Below are positions 42,293 through 51,375 of a stretch of 64,000 nt of DNA, piece by piece. The translations under genes were made by a program, and so were the position numbers. The stretch is from positions 62,001 to 126,000 of the forward strand of contig DATAJP010000002.1 of the NCBI GenBank assembly GCA_036262055.1. The letters are read 5' to 3'. Source of the stretch: Ignavibacteria bacterium. Its GTDB lineage: Bacteria; Bacteroidota; Ignavibacteria; Tepidaquicellales; Tepidaquicellaceae. Each line of letters begins with the position of its first letter. The first letter of the stretch is position 1. The notes under the pieces were generated by a model. The model did not search any database. It had not been told where the DNA came from and saw only the letters and a program-made list of their open reading frames with translations.

Positions 42293-43528
42293 ATGAAATT
42301 ATATTCCGTTATAATACTTTTTTTGTCAATTATTTCATTTGTTAATGCAAATGCAGATTCAGCTTGGGTAAAGCTGAACACTCCTTATGAAATAATTTAC
42401 GGCGGTATATATTTTTTTGATGAAAACAATGGTATTGTTTGCGGTGAAGGCGGGATAATTTTAAAAACATCTGACGGCGGAAATAACTGGACAAGAATAA
42501 TCACAATAATCGGAGACCGGCTAACAGCAATAAGCTTTCTTAACAACCAAACGGGATATATTTGCGGCAGTGGCGGAAGAATTTTAAAAACAACTGATGC
42601 AGGAAATTCGTGGGTAACACAGAATACAGTTTCTACTCTTGAACTTAAATCAATTCATGCAATAACAGAACGAAATGTTTTTGCATGCGGAGATTCCGGT
42701 GTTGTAGTAAGGAGTATTGACGGAGGTGATACCTGGGAGTCTAATAACGCTTTCAATTCATATTTTCTTAGCACAATAAAATTCATAAATGAAAATACTG
42801 GATATACTGCAGGTTTATCGGGAAAAATGTTTCGAACTCTGGATGCGGGTGAAAATTGGGAAGAGGTGAATAGCGGAACAGATAAAAACATACACTCAAT
42901 TTTTTTTCTCAATCAGACGACAGGATATTTCGTAGGACTACCGGGTAATATTTTTAAGACAACAGATTCCGGAATAAGCTGGAACTTCCAAAACAGTGGA
43001 GTGGGAAACTCACTCAGGTCTGTTTATTTTCCGAATGCTAACACCGGTTACATTGCAGGATATATGACCTTTATTTTAAAAACAACGAACAGCGGAATTA
43101 ACTGGAAAATTCAACAAATTCCTTACACTGATAATCTTCTCACTTCGATATTTTTTGTTAATGATACCGTTGGGTATGCGTGCGGTTATTACGGAAGGAT
43201 TCTGAAAACAACTACCGGCGGAGAGATGCCGGATACATCGGTTATACCTGTTCCTCCTGTAATTTATAATTTCAATCTTGCTCAAAATTATCCTAACCCT
43301 TTCAACGGTTTTACAAAAATTAACTATGAAGTCCCCGTTGATGATAATTATTCTTTGGAAATTTTTGATTTATCGGGAAGAAAAATCAGAAGTGTAATTA
43401 ACCGCTTCATACAAAAAGGAAATTATTTTATCAACATCTCTTCGGATAATCTTGCTTCAGGTGTTTATTTTTATCGTCTGCGTTCAGAAAAATATTCACA
43501 GGTTAAAAAATTTACTCTTATAAAGTAG
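42293..43528 (+). CDS. YCF48/BNR-like beta-propeller protein with T9SS sorting domain
   Basis: 411 residues. Signal peptide 1-20 (IISFVNANAD). Seven repeats of the NNGIVCGEGG...TSDGGNNW type run from about 40 to 310, with consistent NTGY, KTT and GGxxW elements. A T9SS type A domain follows (NYPNPFNGFT, tail KKFTLIK). It is a paralogue of the 25574 gene. The recG gene starts at the base right after its stop, so the two may share a transcript. Confidence 0.9.
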   Translation: MKLYSVIILFLSIISFVNANADSAWVKLNTPYEIIYGGIYFFDENNGIVCGEGGIILKTSDGGNNWTRIITIIGDRLTAISFLNNQTGYICGSGGRILKTTDAGNSWVTQNTVSTLELKSIHAITERNVFACGDSGVVVRSIDGGDTWESNNAFNSYFLSTIKFINENTGYTAGLSGKMFRTLDAGENWEEVNSGTDKNIHSIFFLNQTTGYFVGLPGNIFKTTDSGISWNFQNSGVGNSLRSVYFPNANTGYIAGYMTFILKTTNSGINWKIQQIPYTDNLLTSIFFVNDTVGYACGYYGRILKTTTGGEMPDTSVIPVPPVIYNFNLAQNYPNPFNGFTKINYEVPVDDNYSLEIFDLSGRKIRSVINRFIQKGNYFINISSDNLASGVYFYRLRSEKYSQVKKFTLIK

Positions 43529-45622
43529 TTGGATATAAAATACATCAAAGGTATTGGCGACAAACGTGCGGAAGCATTCAAAAAAATAGGCGTATCAAAC
43601 ATTGAAGACTTTTTAAATTTCATTCCCCGCTCTTATATCCGCAAAGTTAATATTCTTGACATCGATAAAGATACGGATGAGCTTATTGCCGTTTATGGTG
43701 AAGTCATTCAGGTTAAGCTTCCTTCCAAATTAAATCATCCTGTAAAAGTTTTTTTGAGAGATTCGACAGGAACGATAGAAATTCCTATTTTCGGCGCAAC
43801 TGAGTTCCGCTCAAAACAATTCCGGTTATACGGCAAGTATATATTTTGCGGAAAGCTTGAATTAAATTATTACTCACGAAACATATGCCTTAACTACCGC
43901 GACCATCTTCCTATAAATGAGCATGACGCAAATGATATTGAGTTTTTGAAATATCCATACCTGCCTGTGTATGAGCTTTCCTGTGTCTTAAAAAAAACCT
44001 GGATTAAAACCCTCTCTCTTGCAAAAATTGTTTTTAATGCGTTTAAAGTTATTTCAAAAAACAATAAAAATTTTATCGAAGAATCTTTACCGCAAAATAT
44101 TTTAGATAATAATAATTTATTATCTAAAAAAGATGCAGTTATAAGAATAAACTTCCCTTTAAAATATAACGATATCGAAAACTCACGAAAGCGTCTGGCA
44201 TTTGAAGAGCTTTTCTATCTCCAATTGATAATGGCTTTGCGAAAAGAGCATACCCAAAATGAAAAGAAAGGAATAAGCTTCAGCAATGATATAATGGATT
44301 TGAATAAGAGTTTCAGAGAAGCTCTTGAATTTGAACTTACAGGAGCGCAGAAAAAAGTTATGAATGAAATTTATGAGGATATGAAATCGGATAAGTGCAT
44401 GAACAGATTACTTCAAGGTGATGTCGGAAGCGGCAAGACAATTGTGGCAATTTACGCAATGCTTATTGCAATTGAAAATGGTTATCAGGCGGCATTCATG
44501 TGTCCAACTGAAATACTTGCCGAACAACATTATAAGACTATTTCAAGTTTTGTTTCAAAGCTTGGAATAAAAACAGTACTACTAATCGGAGGACAAAAGA
44601 AAAAACTGCGCGAAGAAATTCTTAATGATATAAAATCGGGTAACGCAAATATAATAGTCGGAACTCATGCGTTGATTCAGGAAAAAGTGGAGTTTAATAA
44701 ACTTGGTTTCGTTATCATTGATGAGCAGCATAAGTTTGGAGTTATGCAGAGAGCAAGGCTTAAAGAAAAAGGATTAAATCCCGATGTGCTTATAATGACT
44801 GCAACTCCGATTCCGAGAACACTGTCACTTGCATATTATGGAGACCTGGATGTTTCTGTAATTGATGAGATGCCTAAAAACAGAAAAGAAATTAAAACTG
44901 CTTTGCGCAAAGATGCTGATAAAGAAAAAATATTTGATTTTGTAAAAACAGAAATCAAAAATGGCAGACAGGCATTTATTGTATACCCCATTATAGATGA
45001 ATCGGAGAAGCTTGAGCTTAAAGCAGCCGAAAAGGAATTTGTGCATCTGAAAGAAAATGTGTTTACTGAACATGTAACAGGTATGATTCATGGAAGAATG
45101 CAATGGTATGAAAAGGATGAAATAATGGAAGATTTTAAAACCGGAAAAATAAAAGTTCTGGTTTCAACAACCGTCATTGAAGTAGGAATTGATATTCCAA
45201 ATGCAACCATAATGATAATTGAAGAAGCGCAACGATTTGGTTTATCACAGCTTCATCAATTGCGCGGCAGAGTAGGAAGAGGTGCTGAGCAATCTTATTG
45301 CATATTAATTGCAAAAGGAAATGAAGAAGAAACAATGAAACGACTTAATATTTTGTGTGAAACAAATAACGGTTTTGAGATTGCAGAAAAAGATATGGAA
45401 ATAAGAGGACCCGGTGAATTTTTTGGAATACGTCAATCGGGGGTATTGAATTTTTCCTGCACGGATTTAGCAAGGGATAAAGACCTGCTTCAACAGGCAA
45501 GGGACATTGCATTTGAAATTATTCAAAGTGATACTTATCTCAGAAAACCCGAACATAAAATTATCAGGGATAATTTTATGACAAATTACAAGGATTCTCT
45601 ATATCTTATGAAGATAGCATAA
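43529..45622 (+). CDS. recG: ATP-dependent DNA helicase RecG
   Basis: 697 residues, the usual RecG length. TTG start immediately after the upstream TAG (43526-43528); the start is supported because IKYIKGIGDKRAEAFKKIGV is the expected N-terminus. An OB-fold wedge domain (about 50-170) is followed by a helicase core: Walker A GDVGSGKT, DEQHKFGVMQR, motif III TATPIPRTL, and motif VI LRGRVGRGAEQSYC. It regresses stalled replication forks and resolves recombination intermediates. Position after the T9SS YCF48-like gene is unlikely to be functional linkage. Confidence 0.96.
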   Translation: MDIKYIKGIGDKRAEAFKKIGVSNIEDFLNFIPRSYIRKVNILDIDKDTDELIAVYGEVIQVKLPSKLNHPVKVFLRDSTGTIEIPIFGATEFRSKQFRLYGKYIFCGKLELNYYSRNICLNYRDHLPINEHDANDIEFLKYPYLPVYELSCVLKKTWIKTLSLAKIVFNAFKVISKNNKNFIEESLPQNILDNNNLLSKKDAVIRINFPLKYNDIENSRKRLAFEELFYLQLIMALRKEHTQNEKKGISFSNDIMDLNKSFREALEFELTGAQKKVMNEIYEDMKSDKCMNRLLQGDVGSGKTIVAIYAMLIAIENGYQAAFMCPTEILAEQHYKTISSFVSKLGIKTVLLIGGQKKKLREEILNDIKSGNANIIVGTHALIQEKVEFNKLGFVIIDEQHKFGVMQRARLKEKGLNPDVLIMTATPIPRTLSLAYYGDLDVSVIDEMPKNRKEIKTALRKDADKEKIFDFVKTEIKNGRQAFIVYPIIDESEKLELKAAEKEFVHLKENVFTEHVTGMIHGRMQWYEKDEIMEDFKTGKIKVLVSTTVIEVGIDIPNATIMIIEEAQRFGLSQLHQLRGRVGRGAEQSYCILIAKGNEEETMKRLNILCETNNGFEIAEKDMEIRGPGEFFGIRQSGVLNFSCTDLARDKDLLQQARDIAFEIIQSDTYLRKPEHKIIRDNFMTNYKDSLYLMKIA

Positions 45623-45713
45623 ATTTTTCCAAAATTTATCATTTCAATACTCATATTATCTCAATATTTTCACCTAATAAGAATATAAAGCAAATTATTT
45701 TAGTTTTTAAATA

Positions 45714-47135
45714 ATGTTAAATACTTCGAGCAAAAAAGTTGAGTTTTTTCTTCCATTATTTACGGTTTTATCCGATTTTATAGCAATTTTTCTTGCGTTT
45801 TATCTCGCATTTGAATTCAGGTTCTATTCTTTTTTTGAAAAATATTTTGAAGTAACAAAAGGGTTTCCTGATTTCCAGGCTTATTTTATTTTTGTTTTAG
45901 TCAGCTTGCCCGTCTGGTTTTATGTATTTCAAACGCGAAAGATGTACCGTTTGAACCGTAATGTTTTCATTCTGGATGAACTCCCTGCAATTATTAAATG
46001 CGTTACTATATCCGTTGTTATATTAATGGCAATGATTTTCTTTTATAGAGATTTCGAATTTTCAAGAATAACGTTTGTGCTTGTCTGGTTCTTCTCGATT
46101 GTGCTTATAACATTGGGCAGATATATAATGTTAAAAATAGAGAAGAGCTTGTATCAGAAAAATATCGGTGTTAAAAATGTTGCTGTCGTTGGAACTAATG
46201 AAATGGCATTAGAGATTTATGAAAAGTTTTCTAACGATAAATTTGCAGGGTTTAATATTATGGGTTATTTTTCAAGAGAAGACGCAGATGTTACGTTATT
46301 AAAAAACAAAAAACTTTTAGGGAAGTATGAAGAGCTGCCTCAAAAAATTAAACAATTAAAATTAGAAAAGCTTTTAATATCTTTATCGGCAAGTGAACAC
46401 GATGATATTTATGACCTTATAAAAATTTGCGAAGGCATAAATATAGAGTTCATGCTTGCACCGGATTATGTTGAAATAATTACAAGCAAGCTTAAGGTAG
46501 TTGAAGTTGACGGCATCCCGTTCATGAAGCTTAAATCTCTTCCTTTAAATATATGGAACAAAATTGTCAAAAGATTATTTGATATTATAACTTCGGCATT
46601 CATAATAATAATATCTTCACCCGTAATGCTTTTGATAGCAATACTTGTCAAAACAAGCTCTAAAGGTCCTTTGTTTTATAAGCAGGAAAGAGTGGGTTTA
46701 GACGGCGAAAAATTTATGATGTATAAATTTCGTTCAATGAAAACTGATGCAGAAGAAGAAGGACCTAAAATGACAATGAAAAATGACGACCGTTATACAT
46801 CAATAGGAAAAATATTACGAAAATACAGCTTAGATGAACTGCCTCAGTTTTTTAATGTTTTATTGGGTGATATGAGTATTGTGGGACCAAGACCGGAAAG
46901 AGAATATTTTATAAATATTCTCAAAGATTCGTTCAAGAACTATTTGGAGAGACATAGAGTTAAATGCGGTATCACAGGTTGGGCGCAGGTAAATGGTTTG
47001 AGAGGTTCAAATACACCGCTTCAGACAAGGATAGACTACGATATTTATTACATAGAAAATTGGTCTTTGACTTTTGATATTAAAATAATTCTTAAGACAT
47101 TCAAAGAAATGTTTTTTTCTAAAGATGCCTTTTAA
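45714..47135 (+). CDS. Polyprenyl glycosylphosphotransferase (WbaP/WcaJ-type initiating sugar transferase)
   Basis: 473 residues. Four N-terminal membrane helices (about 13-130), a CoA-binding-like Rossmann segment (about 145-260, VAVVGTNEMALEIYEKFSND), then the bacterial sugar transferase domain with its membrane-entering helix (KRLFDIITSAFIIIISSPVM) and catalytic motifs YKFRSMKTDAE, LDELPQFFNVLLGDMSIVGP (conserved D-E-L-P-Q), RPERE and GITGWAQVNGLRG. It transfers a sugar-1-phosphate to undecaprenyl phosphate to start polysaccharide synthesis. No other glycan genes are adjacent. Confidence 0.93.
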   Translation: MLNTSSKKVEFFLPLFTVLSDFIAIFLAFYLAFEFRFYSFFEKYFEVTKGFPDFQAYFIFVLVSLPVWFYVFQTRKMYRLNRNVFILDELPAIIKCVTISVVILMAMIFFYRDFEFSRITFVLVWFFSIVLITLGRYIMLKIEKSLYQKNIGVKNVAVVGTNEMALEIYEKFSNDKFAGFNIMGYFSREDADVTLLKNKKLLGKYEELPQKIKQLKLEKLLISLSASEHDDIYDLIKICEGINIEFMLAPDYVEIITSKLKVVEVDGIPFMKLKSLPLNIWNKIVKRLFDIITSAFIIIISSPVMLLIAILVKTSSKGPLFYKQERVGLDGEKFMMYKFRSMKTDAEEEGPKMTMKNDDRYTSIGKILRKYSLDELPQFFNVLLGDMSIVGPRPEREYFINILKDSFKNYLERHRVKCGITGWAQVNGLRGSNTPLQTRIDYDIYYIENWSLTFDIKIILKTFKEMFFSKDAF

Positions 47136-47145
47136 TCATTAAATT

Positions 47146-47526
47146 ATGATTGCTGTAGTAATTTTTTTCATTCATGTTATATTTGCGGTATATGTTTTCA
47201 GCAAAACGTATCAAAGTGACGGCTTGATGCAGTCGTTTCTGAATATTGCTTTCATAATAATTTTGTTTTCTGTCGGATGGGTTATATCGGACTTGCTTGT
47301 CGGAATTATAATTTCAGACAATGGCTATTTGATAACAATTCCAAAAAATGCTTACTGGCAGTTTATTCTGAAAATTTCAGGATTTTTTGTTCCCAATAAC
47401 GACGGGACAGGACGGCTTGTCCCGAAGGATACGATATCATTAATATGTTTAACCATAATGGAATATTTCTTTTATAAATTTTATTTTAAAAATTTTGACT
47501 ACGCCGAAAAAAGCAAAACTGCTTAA
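47146..47526 (+). CDS. Small membrane protein of unknown function
   Basis: 126 residues. Three membrane helices are likely (about 1-18, 28-60 with a Gly-rich SVGWVISDLLVGIII, and 100-118). No family recognised. It lies 10 bases after the sugar transferase stop and overlaps the next gene by 32 bases, so the three genes are translationally coupled. Confidence 0.65.
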   Translation: MIAVVIFFIHVIFAVYVFSKTYQSDGLMQSFLNIAFIIILFSVGWVISDLLVGIIISDNGYLITIPKNAYWQFILKISGFFVPNNDGTGRLVPKDTISLICLTIMEYFFYKFYFKNFDYAEKSKTA

Positions 47527-49618
47527 TATTAAATTCATTGTAATAATGCTTTCGTGCTTTGTGGTTGTTTCTTTTATCTATATATCTTTTTCAGAAAGCA
47601 AGATAAACGACATTGCTGAGTCATCTTCAGGCGAGGAAGTTGTTCTGGCGTTTATTACATATAATGACTTTGGGAATAATTTATACATCGATAATTTAAC
47701 TTCCGGCAGGCGAGTAGCAAATGATGTTAAGGTATCTTCCATCAATAACATAAAACCCGGCACTACGTATTTGCCTGATAACAGCCCTGATACAATTGCA
47801 CCTAAATTAAATATTACAAATCTTGGGCTCACTGCTACTCCAACAGATTCCGCAAATGCTGTTACAGTTTTTTTTAGAGTTTTTAATTTTGATTATTGGG
47901 ATTCTGTAAAAGTAATTACTTCAATTGCTTCCGGAGCGACATATGAAGTTACTTTCGATAACCTTGTTATTTTTCCGGGAACAGAGTTTCTTGTTCATGC
48001 ATATATCAGATATCCTGCAGATACCATAAGAAACAATGACACGCTTTTTCAGTTCTCGAATTATCTTGCGGGCATTAAAAGAAAAGTTTTATTTCAGGAA
48101 TTCACAAGCGCAACAAGTCCTTCATCAGCGTCTAACAATATTTTTTTAAATTCTTTTCTTGCATCAAATTCCGATAACGTTGCTTCAATAAAATATCACC
48201 GCGGAGTTCCGCCGCCGGGAACAGACTCATTATATCTTGCAAACACGGTGCAGTCCGATTCCATGAGGTTGTATTACAATACTTTTCAGGTTCCTTCGAC
48301 AATCGTTGACGGAAAACATCTTGTTCAAATTCCATATTCAATCGACTCAAATCTGATTAAACCATTTAATGCAAGAATCAATGAAGGTTCACCCGTTCTG
48401 GTTCAGGTTTCAGACAGCTTGCTTGCAAGCGGCGATACTATTATGAGCACCGTTACTGTTAATAATATTTATAATCTCTCCACGGAGGCAAGTTATACTC
48501 TTAAATTAAATGTAATCGAAAAATATAAATCGTTTATACCAATGCCATCAGGATGGTATGACTCAACCTTCATAGATATTTTCAGAAGCGCTGTACCGGG
48601 AATTAACGGAATAACACTTCCGACAGTTTCGGGAATATATACCTATCAATTCAAATTTTATGTTCAGCCGGGATGGAACTACAGCAAAATTTATATTGTG
48701 GCTTTTGTGCAAAATGAAACGAACCGTGAGATTTTAAATTCCGCAAAATCGAAAAATATTCCTGTACCTTTCATAGCAAAACCCGTTGTATATAAACCAA
48801 TCAATCCACGGGATGTCGATTTCGAGGCGCCGTTAAGCTTCAGTAACGGAATTTATGTAAACGGTTTAAGTGATACTATCTATCCTACTCAATTTACTGC
48901 GCAAAACTTTGAATCCTATTTTCCTCCGCCCGGATGGAGGATTAAAAATCCTGATGCGCTTATAACTTTTGATAGATACACAGGTTCAAATGGACCACAA
49001 TTGGGTGGCAATAATTCGGTCAGAATGCCTTTTTATTTTTATTCATATGAAGGTCAGACAGATACTTTGGTTTCCGCCAAAATTTACGGGCTTAAAAATA
49101 CTGATACAATAAAGTTTGATTATTCATATGCGCAATATTCAAGCCAGACAATTGATAGTTTGAAAGTTTTAATTTCAAACGATGGCGGAAAAACTTATTT
49201 ACCTGAACCGGTTTTTAATAAAGGCGGATTAAGCTTAGCAACCTCAGGCTCAACAACGATTGCATATGCGCCAACAAATCCGAATCAGTGGAAAACTTTT
49301 TCAATTGGTTTGTTTGACGTGGTGAACATAAACCAAATTAGCTCACAAATTCCTTCTGCGTTTAATTTGCATCAGAATTATCCTAATCCTTTTAACCCGA
49401 CCACAAAAATAAAATTCGATATAAATAAAACAGGATTTGTGAAATTGAAAATTTATGATATTACGGGAAGAGAGATTGCATCTCTTGTAAACATGAAATT
49501 AAGTGCAGGGCAGTATGAATACAAATGGGATGCAGTTAACTTTGCAAGTGGAGTGTATTTTTATACTTTGAAGCTTGATGATGCAAGTGTTTCTAAAAGA
49601 ATGGTGTTAGTGAAGTAA
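47495..49618 (+). CDS. Omp28-like secreted protein with T9SS sorting domain
   Basis: 707 residues from a TTG (codon at 47495) that overlaps the upstream gene by 32 bases; the alternative ATG at 47546 would lose the basic residues needed before the hydrophobic signal (KFIVIMLSCFVVVSFIYISF). The central part (about 200-310: KRKVLFQEFTSATSPSS and YNTFQVPSTIVDGKH) matches the thioredoxin-like Omp28 family. A jelly-roll-like domain follows and then a T9SS type A domain (NYPNPFNPTT, tail KRMVLVK). Function of Omp28-like proteins is unknown. Confidence 0.8.
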   Translation: MTTPKKAKLLNIKFIVIMLSCFVVVSFIYISFSESKINDIAESSSGEEVVLAFITYNDFGNNLYIDNLTSGRRVANDVKVSSINNIKPGTTYLPDNSPDTIAPKLNITNLGLTATPTDSANAVTVFFRVFNFDYWDSVKVITSIASGATYEVTFDNLVIFPGTEFLVHAYIRYPADTIRNNDTLFQFSNYLAGIKRKVLFQEFTSATSPSSASNNIFLNSFLASNSDNVASIKYHRGVPPPGTDSLYLANTVQSDSMRLYYNTFQVPSTIVDGKHLVQIPYSIDSNLIKPFNARINEGSPVLVQVSDSLLASGDTIMSTVTVNNIYNLSTEASYTLKLNVIEKYKSFIPMPSGWYDSTFIDIFRSAVPGINGITLPTVSGIYTYQFKFYVQPGWNYSKIYIVAFVQNETNREILNSAKSKNIPVPFIAKPVVYKPINPRDVDFEAPLSFSNGIYVNGLSDTIYPTQFTAQNFESYFPPPGWRIKNPDALITFDRYTGSNGPQLGGNNSVRMPFYFYSYEGQTDTLVSAKIYGLKNTDTIKFDYSYAQYSSQTIDSLKVLISNDGGKTYLPEPVFNKGGLSLATSGSTTIAYAPTNPNQWKTFSIGLFDVVNINQISSQIPSAFNLHQNYPNPFNPTTKIKFDINKTGFVKLKIYDITGREIASLVNMKLSAGQYEYKWDAVNFASGVYFYTLKLDDASVSKRMVLVK

Positions 49619-49634
49619 ATCAAAATAAAAAAAT

Positions 49635-49985
49635 ATGAGATACTTAAAAATAAAATTTATAATTTCTTTTTCTGTTCTCGTACTCGCAGTTTTGTCATGC
49701 GAAAGTGCACCCGATATAAAACCTAAGATTTATTTTGATGGTTTGAAATTTAGAATTGAAAATACTGATGCATTCAGTTATAAAAATGTGGATCTTACGG
49801 TGAACGATAAATATGAAGCACATATTGACAGCATTCCTTCAGGGAAAAGTTATGAAATTGGAATGTCAATTTTCGCTGATGAAGAAGGCAATAGATTGAC
49901 AACAGATAAGAAGGTTTTGAAAATGTGTATGGACTGCTATATACTTGACAACAAAAAAAGAACTTATTGTGGTGATTGGAAATGA
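49635..49985 (+). CDS. Small putative lipoprotein
   Basis: 116 residues. Signal peptide with lipobox LAVLSC (Cys at about 22). The mature part is a small beta domain (IYFDGLKFRIENTDAF, SYKNVDLTVNDKY) with two later Cys (MCMDCY). No family recognised. It follows the Omp28-like gene by 16 bases and is probably co-transcribed. Confidence 0.7.
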   Translation: MRYLKIKFIISFSVLVLAVLSCESAPDIKPKIYFDGLKFRIENTDAFSYKNVDLTVNDKYEAHIDSIPSGKSYEIGMSIFADEEGNRLTTDKKVLKMCMDCYILDNKKRTYCGDWK

Positions 49986-50012
49986 CATCTTTTATCTCAC
50001 TAATAAATCAGA

Positions 50013-51290
50013 TTAAACTAATGTGATTTTTGTTATCTCAGGAGGACAGTTAAGTCGCATGGGAAGCCCGACCATGCCAATACCGCGGGAGACATATAAC
50101 TGTGAGTTTTTGTGTTTGTAAAATCCGCTTATGAAGGGACTTACTGTTGAAGCCAAAGAAAGATTTACTCCCATAGCATCAAACAATACAACCTGTCCGC
50201 CGTGTGTATGACCGCTCAATACCAAATCCATATTAGCATCGGACATTTTATCCATAAAATACGGTTTATGGTAAATCATAATTTTCGGAATTGAACCATA
50301 TTCAAATCCGTTTTCTGCTGTTACATTTTGCGCAGTCAAAAGCGTTTTATCCATATATGCCTGCAGTTCATTTGTAAATCTCACACCGCTTTCTCGCGTG
50401 TCTTCCATTCCAAGGAGACACAACGGCTTGCCGTTGATGTTCAGAATCTCTGCGCTGTTTCTCAAAAGCTTTATAGGAGTTTCGTTGAAAATATATTCTG
50501 CGATATAATTCGGGTCGGAGAAATAGTCATGATTTCCAAGAGTTCCATAAATTCCTTTCTTGGCTTTCAAATCTCTGAAAGCTTTTGCAAAAGGAACAAC
50601 TTCCTTTATATTTGAATTTGTAAAATCTCCCGGCAGAATAATATAATCGCCCTGCAAGCTGTTTATAGCATCGGTATATTCTTTCATCATTTCTTCCGGC
50701 ATATAAGGTCCGCTGTGAAAGTCACTTGCAAGAATGAAAGTTGTTCCTTTCATCTCGATTGGCAAATCCGGTATGGCAATATCAACTTTGGTTATTTCAT
50801 ATTTATTTCTTTTTATGACACCCATACCCGAAGCAAAAAATGCATAACCTGAAACTGCCATTGTGGTTCCTGTAATGAACTTTCTCCTGCCTGCATTATA
50901 TTTTATAATCTGCTTCTTTGAAGTTATTTTATTATACCAGTTTCTGAATGAACCGATTTTTTTGAGCAAAAATAACGAAAGAGAAAAAGGAGCTTTTATA
51001 ACTTTTAATATTAAAAGATATAGTCCGATAAAAATTATTGCTCCCTGAAATACATAAAAAGGAAGTATATAAGAATCAAAAACCCATCCCGGCAAAAGTG
51101 AAAAATTATTTCTATAAAAAATTAAATACAGGTAAGGAAGATTGAAAAAAACGAATGGGAAAATCGAAATAAATTTCCAGAAAAATTTATTTAAAAGTCC
51201 TTTTCTTTTCAGATAACTTCTGAAAACTAAAAAAGAAGTTAATTGAAGGACAGTTATTATCGAAAAAATTATTAAGACAAATGTACTCAA
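50013..51290 (-). CDS. Membrane-anchored metallophosphoesterase (YkuE/YaeI-type)
   Basis: 425 residues. Three to four N-terminal membrane helices (about 3-22, 37-60, 73-98) plus a Tat-like or anchor helix near 140 (RRKFITGTTMAVSGYAFFAS) precede a calcineurin-like domain: ASDFHSGPY (D-x-H), LPGDFTNSN, LGNHDYFSDPN, YHKPYF and LSGHTHGGQV. The RRKFITG segment resembles a twin-arginine motif. Such enzymes include lipid phosphoesterases related to LpxH-type or YaeI; the substrate is unknown. Confidence 0.9.
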   Translation of the reverse strand: MSTFVLIIFSIITVLQLTSFLVFRSYLKRKGLLNKFFWKFISIFPFVFFNLPYLYLIFYRNNFSLLPGWVFDSYILPFYVFQGAIIFIGLYLLILKVIKAPFSLSLFLLKKIGSFRNWYNKITSKKQIIKYNAGRRKFITGTTMAVSGYAFFASGMGVIKRNKYEITKVDIAIPDLPIEMKGTTFILASDFHSGPYMPEEMMKEYTDAINSLQGDYIILPGDFTNSNIKEVVPFAKAFRDLKAKKGIYGTLGNHDYFSDPNYIAEYIFNETPIKLLRNSAEILNINGKPLCLLGMEDTRESGVRFTNELQAYMDKTLLTAQNVTAENGFEYGSIPKIMIYHKPYFMDKMSDANMDLVLSGHTHGGQVVLFDAMGVNLSLASTVSPFISGFYKHKNSQLYVSRGIGMVGLPMRLNCPPEITKITLV

Positions 51291-51314
51291 GTTTATTAAT
51301 TTATATCATAAAAA

Positions 51315-51344
51315 AAGCCGTTACTCGAATAATCGGAACGGCTT
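51315..51344 (-). terminator. Terminator downstream of the S9 peptidase gene
   Basis: AAGCCGTT / AACGGCTT stem with a 14-base loop, followed on the minus strand by T's (A-run at 51309-51316 on the plus strand). It sits between the S9 stop and the start of the metallophosphoesterase gene. Confidence 0.78.
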
Positions 51345-51375
51345 GGGCAAACCCGTTTAATTATTAAACAATAAA

